64,000 nucleotides of DNA. Origin: Chryseosolibacter histidinae (GTDB lineage: Bacteria; Bacteroidota; Bacteroidia; Cytophagales; Cyclobacteriaceae). The position numbers were made by a program, and so were the translations under genes. How positions within the stretch are numbered: position 1 is the stretch's first letter; each line of letters opens with the position of its first letter. A model generated the notes under the pieces. That model worked only from the letters and a program-made list of their open reading frames with translations. It was not told the DNA's origin and searched no databases. Below are positions 43,020 to 52,100 of the stretch, one piece after another. The stretch is taken from positions 1 to 64,000 of the forward strand of contig NZ_JAHESF010000012.1 in the NCBI RefSeq assembly GCF_018598225.1. The letters run 5' to 3'.

Positions 43020-43049
43020 TAGTGTGGCGTTATATATAACGCCACACTA
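43020..43049. promoter_or_regulatory. 30-bp perfect palindrome
   Basis: A perfect inverted repeat without spacer: the 15-base half TAGTGTGGCGTTATA at 43020-43034 is followed by its exact complement at 43035-43049. It lies in a 530-bp gene-free stretch (42897-43430), which is otherwise T-rich and unremarkable. Too symmetric for a typical terminator; fits an operator or a cruciform-forming site. Confidence 0.75.
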
Positions 43050-43430
43050 TTCGCGACTTATCTCTCTCTCTACGAACACTTTTTTTCAGAAGTTTTTTGA
43101 AAAAAATTGGGCATTCATTGTAAAGTTTTTTACTTGCCGGCACATTGGTAGTTAACGAATAATTTTTTCGCGCAATGTTCCGGTGTTTCCCACCGGCCTT
43201 TTCTTTGGCATTGCGGGTTTACAATTCAGCGACCGGTAGCTGAAAGTTTGTTCCAGTCATTTTGGAGCAACATGTAAACCGGGAGGTGTTTACGGGTATA
43301 GGCTACCATTTAACCTTGATCATTCTGTAAAGAGCGAACGCGTGTCGCAGCTCAAAGTGTGAATCGCTCTATTCAACGTTACTGCACAGCGTATGTGCTT
43401 TTTTCCGGATGATCGCATTCTCTCAACATT

Positions 43431-43790
43431 ATGGCAAAAAAAACAGAGAGCCCACTCAATGAAGAAGAAATCAACGGCGACGACGTCAACGAAGCAGTTG
43501 ATGTTGATGAAGTTGATGATGCAGAAACTTCTCCAGGAGAAGAAGTTGTGATCAAGCTTCCACCCAACTGCAGGGTGAACGAACCCATCATCTACCAGCT
43601 TGACATATTGCTTGACTTTGTGCACCCGCGCAGGCTTAAGAAAGACCTGATCGAAGTGCTCCTGCTGTATCTCTCGCACGACTGCGAGAATCTTTCCGGT
43701 AGTTTTAAAGAGACGGCAGAAAACTACCTGCTGCTTTTTCAGTGGCTCGATACCGTGGAGAAGGAAATGGATGAAAGAGGTTTCGAGTGA
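43431..43790 (+). CDS. Small acidic-N-terminus cytoplasmic protein
   Basis: A 119-residue protein without a signal peptide. The first ~45 residues are strongly acidic and probably disordered (EEINGDDVNEAVDVDEVDDAE). The rest is a compact helical domain (IYQLDILLDFVHPRRLKKDLIEVLLLYLSHD, ETAENYLLLFQWLDTVEKEMDE). No family recognised. It is alone, after a long leader that includes the 30-bp palindrome 380 bp upstream. Confidence 0.75.
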   Translation: MAKKTESPLNEEEINGDDVNEAVDVDEVDDAETSPGEEVVIKLPPNCRVNEPIIYQLDILLDFVHPRRLKKDLIEVLLLYLSHDCENLSGSFKETAENYLLLFQWLDTVEKEMDERGFE

Positions 43791-43870
43791 TCTTCAATTA
43801 TCACCTCGGGGAATTGACCGGAAGTGGAGCAACCGGTCAATTCACCTGATGTGAATGCAATGTATGCTTG

Positions 43871-44266
43871 TTATTTTGTCCAGTAGTCGATCACCGTGAC
43901 TTTATCGAGATGTGGTTTCAATACTTCGACAAAGGCTTTGTGCTCCGGGTGGATCAGGTAAGCATCCCTGTCCTTGTCGGAGGTAAAGGTTACAAAAAAA
44001 CAATGTGTCAATCCCTGGTTCAGGTTTTCGGGACTTGTATTGGTGCCCCATTCAAAATCTTTGATAAGCGGAAGCTTGCCAGGCAGTGCGCGGAAAGCAT
44101 CTTCTACTTTCTTCACATCCTGGGCGCTTGAAGTATCCTTGAATTTGAACAGTACAACATGCCGCAACACTTTGGGGCTGTCGGTTCTGGTTTGTGCATG
44201 AGTGGTTGTTACAGACATAAACAGGGTTACGATAACAGCATAAAAAACAACTTTGATCTTTTTCAT
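43871..44266 (-). CDS. Secreted Dabb (stress-responsive A/B barrel) domain protein
   Basis: A 131-residue protein with a signal peptide (VVFYAVIVTLFMSVTTTHA) and one Dabb domain: VLRHVVLFKFKDTSSAQDVKKVEDAFRALP ... FEWGTNTSPENLNQGLTHCFFVTFTSDKDRDAYLIHPEHKAFVE. This is the ferredoxin-like dimeric barrel fold (the HxxxxKFK and HPxHxxF motifs are present). Members with signal peptides are common in Bacteroidota and often accompany sugar-catabolic DUF1080 proteins; here the divergent neighbour is DUF1080. Biochemical role not established. Confidence 0.92.
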   Translation of the reverse strand: MKKIKVVFYAVIVTLFMSVTTTHAQTRTDSPKVLRHVVLFKFKDTSSAQDVKKVEDAFRALPGKLPLIKDFEWGTNTSPENLNQGLTHCFFVTFTSDKDRDAYLIHPEHKAFVEVLKPHLDKVTVIDYWTK

Positions 44267-44418
44267 AAAATATGGAGGTGATATGGACTTTTAAAGTTAG
44301 AAGATATTTTGAACAGATCCGCTGGCGTCGGGCCGCCTTTTATGGAATATGTGTGCCCTTGATGGGGTGCAACCACAAACTTTCTTATTTTTAGTCACCG
44401 TAAAAATTAAGCGTAACT

Positions 44419-45207
44419 ATGAAAAATACAAGCTCCATTACCGTTAGCACCTTCATGAGCCTTTTGATCATCGTGTTGGCAGGTACAATCTCAACTGTTG
44501 TTGCCCAGGTGGGTGTTGGGACCAAACCCGAGAAAGGTGCCGTGATGTATCTCGACGGCACGCGGAAGATGCTGGATGAAAAATGGACTTACTGGGAAGG
44601 ACCACGGCTGGCAGCAACACTTCCCATCAAATGGATTGTGGTGAAAGACCCCGTTGGCAAAGGGAGCGCCGTTAACAGCAACGACCCTACTGCTGCCGGC
44701 GGCAAATATGGTTCTGCTGATATCGTTACCAAAAAAGCATTCCGCGACTTTCGCCTGCATGTTGAATTTCTGATCTCGAAGCCCGGCGGAAATAGCGGCG
44801 TGTACCTTCAGAACCGTTATGAGATCCAGGTGCTCGATGGCGACTCCACTAAACACGGTATGGGTGCTATCATCAATGAATCAGAGTCACCTTATCATGC
44901 CTATAATGGAGTTGGCAAATGGAACGCTTACGATATTGTTTTTCGTGCCGCGCGGTTCAATAACGGAACGCTCACCGAAAAAGCAATGGTTACGATTTAC
45001 TTCAATGGCAAGAAAGTACACACCAATCATCCCATCAACCAGGTGTGGGGCGGTCCGAACTCAGGCATCGACGGAGGGAACGACGGTGGCAAAGGAATTA
45101 CAGATACTCCCGGTGGTTTGAAGTTGCAAGCCGAAGGTCACGATGTGCTCTACCGCAACATCTGGATCAAAGAGCTTGACCTGAAAAATGCTGATACTGA
45201 CTTCTGA
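44419..45207 (+). CDS. DUF1080 (3-keto-disaccharide hydrolase-like) secreted protein
   Basis: A 262-residue protein: signal peptide (LLIIVLAGTISTVVA), then a DUF1080 beta-jelly-roll domain (~45-255). Typical motifs: YGSADIVTKKAFRDFRLHVEF, SGVYLQNRYEIQVLD, PYHAYNGVGKWNAYDIVF, VTIYFNGKKVHTNHPI and QAEGHDVLYRNIWIKEL. Family members hydrolyse 3-keto-glycosides or bind polysaccharide. Its divergent partner is the Dabb protein 152 bp away. The start ATG 44419 is fixed by the signal peptide. Confidence 0.93.
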   Translation: MKNTSSITVSTFMSLLIIVLAGTISTVVAQVGVGTKPEKGAVMYLDGTRKMLDEKWTYWEGPRLAATLPIKWIVVKDPVGKGSAVNSNDPTAAGGKYGSADIVTKKAFRDFRLHVEFLISKPGGNSGVYLQNRYEIQVLDGDSTKHGMGAIINESESPYHAYNGVGKWNAYDIVFRAARFNNGTLTEKAMVTIYFNGKKVHTNHPINQVWGGPNSGIDGGNDGGKGITDTPGGLKLQAEGHDVLYRNIWIKELDLKNADTDF

Positions 45208-45231
45208 AGAAAAATTGACAATTGACAAATA

Positions 45232-45368
45232 GTCCAAGGTCGACAGACCACTGTCCACGGTAGTGCGGTGTGACATCGACTAATCGTACCTCGTTACTTT
45301 GTTCCTTCAAGGCAGCAGCTATCCGGATACACACATCGGCCGTGGAATGTCGACGGTGGACCGTGGGC
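45232..45368. repeat. Two-armed heptamer element (GTCCAAG/GTCCACG)
   Basis: Left arm 45232-45259 (GTCCAAG, GTCGACA, GACCACT, GTCCACG), preceded by two ATTGACA units; right arm 45341-45368 (CGTGGAA, TGTCGAC, GGTGGAC, CGTGGGC). The core begins GTAGTGCGGTGTGACATC and ends with AGCTATCCGGATACACAC, segments that recur in other elements. It lies 24 bp after the DUF1080 stop and before the YceI gene. Confidence 0.87.
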
Positions 45369-45426
45369 TCTTTCTCGGTACATTATTTTTCCATGGTGTT
45401 CCCGTACTAAAACTGAAAAGATAAAA

Positions 45427-46125
45427 ATGAAACGGAACATGGAAACAGTGCGCAGATCAGTGATCCTGCTAATGAGTATTGCTGCTTTAATGCTGGTGAG
45501 CTGCGAGAGAGCGCCCAAAGGAGACGAAGCGAAGATCGCAGAAAAGGAAGAAGCAGTGGTGCCTACCGGCCAGGCTTTCGTTGTTGATACAGCCCGATCG
45601 TATGTAAAATTTACAGGTCATGGCGTGGGCAAAAACCACCCCGGAACATTTAAGCTCAACTACGGCGCTGTGGCCGTTGACAAAGACTCACTTTCAGGCG
45701 GCACTTTTGTGATCAACATCAAGTCGATGCAGATGGAGCAGAAGGGTGCGGATATCACCACCAAGCTGAAGCCCCACCTGTTGAGTGGTGATTTCTTCGA
45801 TGCTGAAAAATTTGGTACAGCCGCCTTCGAGATCACCAACGTTGTTCCGTATAAACCGAAAGACGCTGAAAGGTCATTGGTGGAAGGAGCCAACTTCTAT
45901 ATCAGCGGGAATCTGACGCTGAAGGGAGTGACCAAAAATGTAAGCTTCCCTGCTCATGTAGACCTGGATGGACATTCGCTCAAAGCAAAATCGAACTTTG
46001 ATATCGATAGAAGGCAATGGCAGATGAACTACGGAAATGATAAAACATTGGGAGATAAATTCATTTCTGAGACGGTGAACATCGAGCTCTACCTCGAAGC
46101 AAGAAGAGAAGAGGGAAATACCTGA
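45427..46125 (+). CDS. YceI-family lipoprotein
   Basis: A 232-residue lipoprotein: SVILLMSIAALMLVSC gives a lipobox Cys near residue 26, then a spacer and a YceI lipocalin-like domain (~45-230). Marks are FVVDTARSYVKFTGHGVGKNHPGTF, GGTFVINIKSMQME, LLSGDFFDAEKFGTAAFEIT, ISGNLTLKGVTKNVSFP and KSNFDIDRRQWQMNYG. YceI proteins bind long isoprenoid or amphipathic lipids, and this one should be anchored in the periplasm or outer membrane. Start ATG 45427; a second in-frame ATG at 45439 is possible. Confidence 0.92.
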   Translation: MKRNMETVRRSVILLMSIAALMLVSCERAPKGDEAKIAEKEEAVVPTGQAFVVDTARSYVKFTGHGVGKNHPGTFKLNYGAVAVDKDSLSGGTFVINIKSMQMEQKGADITTKLKPHLLSGDFFDAEKFGTAAFEITNVVPYKPKDAERSLVEGANFYISGNLTLKGVTKNVSFPAHVDLDGHSLKAKSNFDIDRRQWQMNYGNDKTLGDKFISETVNIELYLEARREEGNT

Positions 46126-46131
46126 CCGGGT

Positions 46132-46410
46132 TTATTTCCCCGGCCCTTTCCCTCTTTTTCTCCTTCCGTCTACTTTCGTGTCTTCCTTGATCTGCACATG
46201 ATTGCATAACAGGTCCAGCAAGTCACCGGGTTCTTCGTCAATAGCCAATGCGATTGAAACGATTTCGATCGCCAGGATTCGGTCAGTGGATTGTGTGGCG
46301 AGGGCAGTCAGCTTTTGCTTAGAGATGCCCGTTCTTCTTGATATGCTTGCCTGGTTGACAGATTTGTTCGCAAACAAAATTCCGAGTTTGGTCAGTTTAG
46401 GTTTGGCCAT
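46132..46410 (-). CDS. Small XRE-like helix-turn-helix protein A
   Basis: A 92-residue protein: MAKPKLTKLGILFANKSVNQASISRRTGISKQKLTALAT is a Cro/CI-type HTH start, with NQASISRRTGISKQKL as the turn and recognition helix. After LAIEIVSIALAIDEEPGDLLDLL comes a basic tail (GRRKRGKGPGK). It is a close relative of the next gene (46474) in the same order and direction, a tandem duplicate. It overlaps no other gene; its stop is 7 bp from the YceI stop, tail to tail. Confidence 0.82.
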   Translation of the reverse strand: MAKPKLTKLGILFANKSVNQASISRRTGISKQKLTALATQSTDRILAIEIVSIALAIDEEPGDLLDLLCNHVQIKEDTKVDGRRKRGKGPGK

Positions 46411-46473
46411 TTGAATTGAATGATTAAGTGGTTTAGCAGGTTTGTTTTGCAGCGTGAAGCCATGACATGAAGA

Positions 46474-46773
46474 TCATCCTTCCGCTCTATGATCAGTGGA
46501 GGCAGCTGGGGGACGTTTCTTTTTTTTGCTCATCGATTTCTTGTCTCCATTCACAGGGTCTTCCTTCAGCGTCAGGCCGACATATATATATTTCAGAAGT
46601 CGCGGCGGAGGTGTTTTGATAGCCAGTGCTATCCGGTAGAGCTCATTGCCCTGGAGTTTAGCAGTCATGCTATTCGAAAGCCTCGTAAGCCTCGGTTCCG
46701 AGATCCCGGTCTGACGAGACAAGCTTGCCCTGTTGATCTTATTCTTCGCCAGGTATTCACCCAGTTTGGTCAT
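46474..46773 (-). CDS. Small XRE-like helix-turn-helix protein B
   Basis: A 99-residue protein from ATG 46773 (MTKLGEYLAKNKINRASLSRQTGISEPRLTRLS). The HTH matches protein A residue by residue in the ASxSRxTGIS core; NELYRIALAIKTPPPRLLKYIYVGL follows. Its tail is also basic and longer (KKSMSKKKKRPPAAS). The 19 codons upstream in the longer reading are unsupported. Tandem paralogues that keep an HTH and a Lys/Arg tail suggest small DNA-binding regulators; targets unknown. Confidence 0.8.
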   Translation of the reverse strand: MTKLGEYLAKNKINRASLSRQTGISEPRLTRLSNSMTAKLQGNELYRIALAIKTPPPRLLKYIYVGLTLKEDPVNGDKKSMSKKKKRPPAASTDHRAEG

Positions 46774-47188
46774 AATATTTTGGCCCTCCGATCCATTTTT
46801 TGTGCAAATAAATTCCAATATTCTGATCATTTAAAATGTTTTTGTAAACATTAAGTTATAAAAAAAGGAATTTTGATCATAAAATATGGATTAATGTACT
46901 TGTATTTAGATATTAATTGGGTATAATTGTTCTTAAAATCGGAATTTATATATGATAGACAACCCGATGATTATACTACATCACCCCCGGGGTACCAGCC
47001 AGGACATTGGCGTTATGAAGGGGGGAAGTAATGTGCTGTTAACCTGTTTGATCTGGTAAGAAGGAGTCCCATAGGCTGTGCGCGGCACATTTCAGCCTTA
47101 GTCTGGAACTGGAGTGTGCTGGCGCATAAGCCGGTAGGGTGGCAGGATTTTTCTCAATGTTAAACACGAAAGTATTTTCAATAAACTT
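46774..47188. other. Gene-free region upstream of the truncated sigma gene
   Basis: The first ~170 bp are very AT-rich (promoter of the XRE-like genes on the minus strand). From ~46980 a GC-richer stretch holds AAGGAGTCCCATAGGCTGTG (47061-47080) with a GGCTG/CAGCC hairpin, similar to 27247-27275. CGGTAGGGTGGC follows at ~47131. I see no gene here. Confidence 0.5.
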
Positions 47189-47683
47189 ATGCGCCGAGTA
47201 ATGCCCCATCTCTTTAGAAATGTTTCAAACCGGTTCAGCTTGCTCTTCAGCAGGCGCACCGAAAGCTCCGGGACAAGTCACGGTGCTGGTATTACAGTAG
47301 ACAATGACATCAGTGAAGCCATCGTCTGCGCGTTCTCGCATGGCAGCGAGCCGGCGTTCCGGCAGATCTATGATCGTTATGCGCCGGCTATCTATAGGGT
47401 TGTGCAGCGTTATTTTCAGTCGTCGGCCCTGGCAGAAGAATTGGTGGAAGAGTTGTTCTCAACACTATGGCGTGAACGTGGCTTGTACAGCGATGTCGTG
47501 CAGCTCAGGAGCTGGCTCTTCATCTCCGCCAGGAATCTCGCCATACATTACCTCGAGAAGATGACCGTTGAAATGTTATCCGCCAGCACTGCACAACAGA
47601 ATGTCAGCAATGAAACAACTTCGGTTCTGAAAACAGCTGTCCCGCCGGTTAATATGTTGCAACATCCATTGAAAAGTGCGTAA
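47189..47683 (+). CDS. ECF sigma factor lacking region 4 (truncated)
   Basis: A 164-residue protein whose middle (~45-128) is ECF sigma region 2: GSEPAFRQIYDRYAPAIYRVVQRYFQSSALAEELVEELFSTLWRERGLY, closely parallel to the complete sigma at 57235 (GSETAFRQIYDQYAPAIYRVATRYF). After LAIHYLEKMTVEML the similarity ends and a 35-residue unrelated tail leads to the stop; no -35-binding region 4 is present in any frame before 48022. An N-terminal 45-residue extension is also unusual. A terminator follows 2 bp after the stop. It precedes fecR-susC-susD, where a full FecI-type sigma is normally found. Either a decayed gene or a sigma-2-only regulator. The start at 47189 could also be the ATG at 47201. 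Confidence 0.8.
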   Translation: MRRVMPHLFRNVSNRFSLLFSRRTESSGTSHGAGITVDNDISEAIVCAFSHGSEPAFRQIYDRYAPAIYRVVQRYFQSSALAEELVEELFSTLWRERGLYSDVVQLRSWLFISARNLAIHYLEKMTVEMLSASTAQQNVSNETTSVLKTAVPPVNMLQHPLKSA

Positions 47684-47684
47684 C

Positions 47685-47708
47685 AACCCCAGGTATAGGG
47701 GTTTTCAT
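47685..47708 (+). terminator. Terminator right after the truncated sigma gene
   Basis: AACCCC pairs GGGGTT around a 7-base loop, followed by TTCATTT. It begins 2 bp after the stop codon. A terminator so close means the shortened reading frame is the natural end of the transcript. Confidence 0.65.
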
Positions 47709-48022
47709 TTAGCCTGTACGTTGGCGCCACATAGCAATATTTTTCGGCTGCAGTTATGCCAGACGGATAAAATTTCACGGTTTGAAAATCGATAAAGACG
47801 ATCCCGGAGGTGTATTCAGTTTTTTTTCTTATATTATATTACCTGAAACCTGTTTTATGCGATAATTTTTCTTAGTTTGAACTAGGTGTTTCAAGCCTCC
47901 AGGAGACTGTACTAAAAAATGTGAAATCTGTTGACCCTGGTCATGACACACTTTGTCTTCGTAAACCCTATAGTTTTTGTTCCAGGTTGGGAAAACAACG
48001 GATCTTCTGAAATTTACAGCGT

Positions 48023-49024
48023 ATGATGCCGACCCATTTCAATAAGCTGCTTCAGCGTTACCTCGACAAAACAGCGTCTGGTGACGAGCGGAATGAATTT
48101 TTCAAACTGGTAAGGTCTGGCGAGCATGATCACGATCTGGATAAAAACTTCATTGACCTGCTGCACACCGAGATTCGCAACCCCGTGGCTAAGGAAGAGA
48201 AAGCTGTGCTGGAACGCGTCTTCCATAAAATGACAGGCAACGAGCCCCCTGCCGAAGTGTATGAGATCCGTCAACCCGCGGCCATACGGGCGCATTGGTG
48301 GATGGCCGCAGCGGCTGTAGTGCTGATGACTGTAGTGGCGTGGGTATGGATGATCCGGCAGCGTGTGAGCGCAGACAGGATGATCGTTGCCGGCCCCGAA
48401 TATGTTAGCTTCCCCGATGGCAGCAACGTGGTGTTGAACGAAGGCAGTACCCTCTACTATAGCAAAGCATCTTATGGAAGAGACTTCCGGGAGGTCACGC
48501 TCGAAGGAGAAGCGTACTTCGATATCCAGCACGACGCTTCCGCTCCCTTTCTCGTGCATACGGATAACGTTACCACTACTGTATTGGGAACAGCATTCAA
48601 TATCAACGCTTTTCCGAACGCCAAGCAGATAGTGGTCACTGTCACACGCGGCAAAGTGGAGGTTAGCGACGACCAGGAGACCTTCGATCAGATCATTCCC
48701 GATCAATGCATCACGGTAAACGCGCTCACCGGCGAGTTTGTGAAGACAGACGTAGATGCCCGGATGGCGCTCGCCTGGATGAACAAATACCTTATTCTCG
48801 ATCGGGTAACTATGGAAGAGGCCGCGCGGCTCATCGAAGCAAAGTACCATGTGAAAGTTACCGTTGTAAACGACGCCCTGAAGAAATGTACCATCTCTGC
48901 CAAGTTCCTGAAGAGTGAGCAGCTCAGGCAGGTGCTGGATGTGGTAAGCGTTCCGCTCGGTGCATCGTATACCATGAAAGACGGCAATGTATCCATCAAC
49001 GGTGATGGATCGAATTGTAAATAG
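48023..49024 (+). CDS. FecR-family anti-sigma factor (first copy)
   Basis: A 333-residue FecR: N-terminal cytoplasmic sigma-binding part (~1-85), a membrane helix (~93-112, WWMAAAAVVLMTVVAWVWMI), the periplasmic FecR domain (~125-235: SFPDGSNVVLNEGSTLYY, VTLEGEAYFDIQHD, VTTTVLGTAFNINAF, VTVTRGKVEVSDD), and the DUF4974 C-domain (~250-330). FecR holds a sigma factor until the TonB receptor signals. The nearest sigma is the truncated one upstream, and the receptor-binding partner is the STN domain of the SusC that follows. Paralogues at 57984 and 59184. Confidence 0.93.
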   Translation: MMPTHFNKLLQRYLDKTASGDERNEFFKLVRSGEHDHDLDKNFIDLLHTEIRNPVAKEEKAVLERVFHKMTGNEPPAEVYEIRQPAAIRAHWWMAAAAVVLMTVVAWVWMIRQRVSADRMIVAGPEYVSFPDGSNVVLNEGSTLYYSKASYGRDFREVTLEGEAYFDIQHDASAPFLVHTDNVTTTVLGTAFNINAFPNAKQIVVTVTRGKVEVSDDQETFDQIIPDQCITVNALTGEFVKTDVDARMALAWMNKYLILDRVTMEEAARLIEAKYHVKVTVVNDALKKCTISAKFLKSEQLRQVLDVVSVPLGASYTMKDGNVSINGDGSNCK

Positions 49025-49177
49025 CAAAGACCTGCGTTGAGCCCGCCGCGTAAAGCCGGGTTCCTGGTTTTCAACAGACGCCAAAAATGAATAACCCCAT
49101 AAGTAGACCTTAATAAACTGTTAGTTGACGAGGGAAGAAGATCAGAGCCTTCTCCCGATAAGACCTAAAGAATAGTG

Positions 49178-52100
49178 ATGCGAGTAAATTTCTACTGCGG
49201 CTTCTTTTTGATCGTCGGCATGATGCTTTCAATGATTCTTGAAGGCAATGCCCAAAACACCACCAAGGGCGGCATACATACTATTGAGGTTACTGTAGAG
49301 CTGAATGACGAGTCGCTGGAGAGCTGCTTTAAAAGTATTGAAAGACAAACCGGTCTGTTGTTTGCATTCCTTCCGGGCCAGGTCGATCCCTACACTTCTA
49401 TTACCCTGCCGAAAGCAACGCGCACGGTAAGCGCCACACTTGACCTTGTGCTGAAGCATACTTCGCTCACCTACCGTCAGATGAACAACAGCATTGTCAT
49501 CTTTGAGAAGCCCACGCCATCGCGATCAGAGACCACAGACGCAAAGGAGGAGATGGCAGTACCGGCGCTGCATGTTGTCACCGGAAAAGTAACAGGCCCT
49601 GATGGCGAGCCCGTCCCTGAGGCAAACGTGCAGATCAAAGGAGCTCATGCCGTGACCACGGACCTCGATGGCCGATATACGGCTGAAGTATTAGATCACG
49701 ATGTACTGGTCTTTTCATTTGTAGGTTATAAAACTGTAGAGACGAATGTGAACAGTCGCAAAGTCATCGATCTTGCCATGGAATATGAGGTCCCGTTGCT
49801 GCAGGAAGTGGAGGTCAATGCGGGTTACTGGAAAGTAAAGGGGCGTGAGCAAACTGGTAATATTTCAAAGGTGACAGCGAAAGAGATCGAGAATCAACCG
49901 GTATCTAATCCGTTGGTTGCTTTGGAGGGAAGGGTGCCCGGGGTGTATATCCATCAGTATTCAGGTGTTCCAGGTGGCGGTGTTTCTATTCAGATCAGGG
50001 GTACAAACAGTTTGAGGGAGTATGCCAATGATCCCTTATATATTATCGATGGGGTACCTTTTCCATCAACGCAAGTTTCTTCATCTTTCATAAGTGGTGC
50101 GATTATTCCTAATGCCAATCCGCTTAATAACATCAATATCGCAGATATCGAAAGCATCGAGATCCTGAAAGACGCCGATGCCACAGCCATTTATGGTTCA
50201 CGTGGTGCCAATGGCGTGGTGCTGGTCACCACAAAGGCCGGTAGAAAAGCGAGCGGGAGCATGCAGGTGAATGTTGATTTTCGCCAGGGCGTTGGCAGAA
50301 TTACCCGTACTATGGATCTGCTTAACACACAACAGTGGCTCGAGATGAGGAAGGAAGCGTTCAGGAATGATGGCGTAACGATGACAGCTAACAATGCCCC
50401 TGATTTGCTGCGGTGGGACACCACACGGTATACCGATTGGCAAAAGGTGCTTCTTGGTGGCACGGCAAGGGTCTCAGATGTCAAGGCTTCAGTCTCAGGT
50501 GGAGATGAATTTACGCGGTATCTCTTCAGCACTAACTATTACAGGGAGTCAACAGTCTTTCCTGGTGATTTCAGCTTCCGAAAAGGCTCGGCTCATTTTA
50601 ATTTTAATCATGCCACCCGCAACGATGGCTTCAGGTTTTCTTTGCTGGCCAGCTACACAGGCACTGGTAACAACCTTCCAAAGACTGATCCCATTGGCGC
50701 TGCCATTCAGCTCGCACCAGTGGCTCCGCGCGTTTATGACGATCAAGGGGAGCTTAACTGGGAAAATGGAACATGGGCCAATCCTTTTGGTGCGCTGAGG
50801 CAAACCTATACCAGTAACATTGGTACGGTTGTGGTAAATTCGATAATCAGCTATAGAGTACTCCCGGGGCTTTATATGAACAATAACCTGGGCTACACCA
50901 ATGTGCAGGTGGATGAGCTACAAAAGAACCCGATCAGTTCTTTAAATCCGACAGCACCTGATCGGACAGGCTCGAGCATGTTTGGCGACAACAAAGTGAA
51001 CACCTGGATAGCAGAGCCTCAATTGGAATATCGGGACACCATAGGTGCACATGGCGTACTAAAAATGCTCGTTGGCACAACATTTCAGCAAACCATAAGC
51101 AAGGGGCAAACGCTGTGGGCAAAAGGTTACAGGAACGATGATCTGTTGGAGGACCCATTGTCAGCTCCTGAGATTGAGGTCGCGGAAAATGCCTATGCAC
51201 AGTATCGTTACAATGCCATTTTTGGCCGCATCAATTTCAACTGGAAGGAAAAGTATATTATAAATCTCACCGGCCGGAGGGATGGCTCCAGCAGGTTTGG
51301 TCCTGGAAAACAATTTGCCAACTTTGGAGCAATAGGCACAGCGTGGATTTTTTCATCGGAGCCTTTTATAGAGCATGTTTTCCCATTTCTTAGCTATGGA
51401 AAATTGAGAGCCAGCCACGGCATCACGGGCAGTGATCAGATAGGGGATTACCAGTACCTCGACTCTTACTCTTCAACTTCCAATACATACAACGGGTTAA
51501 AAGGCACCGTACCCATACGATTGTATAATCCAGATTATTCCTGGGAAAGTAACAAAAAAACAGAAGCCGCCATCGAACTGGGCTTTGCCGGAAACAGAAT
51601 ACTATTAAGCACAAGCTATTACCATAACCTTTCGTCTAACCAGTTGGTAGGGCATTCCCTACCGGTGATCACCGGACAGGCGTCTATTAACAGTAACCTT
51701 GGCGCTGTTGTGCAGAATACAGGTGTGGAGGTTATGTTGAACACCGTCAATGTTTTTAACAGCAACTTTACGTGGAAGACCTACATCAATGCCACTGCTC
51801 CTCAAAACAAGCTGATCAATTATCCTAACCTTAAAGGATCCGATTATGATCAAAGATACGTCGTCGGCCAGCCGTTATCTATTCGACAAAAATACCATTA
51901 TACCGGGGTTAATCCTGAGACCGGTATTTATACATTCGAGGACGTAGACGGAGATGGCAACATGTCGGCGCCTAACGATTACCAATCCCTCAAAAAGGTC
52001 ACGCAGCAGTTTTACGGAGGTATACAGAATAATATCCGGTACAAGAACTGGCAATTGGATGTTTTTTTTCAGTTTGTGAAACAGACTGGCATTAATTACT

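Noticed and set aside
48014-49084. 356-codon open frame antisense to the first FecR gene
   Set aside because: It mirrors FecR codon structure; the plus-strand protein has complete FecR and DUF4974 motifs while the antisense product has none.
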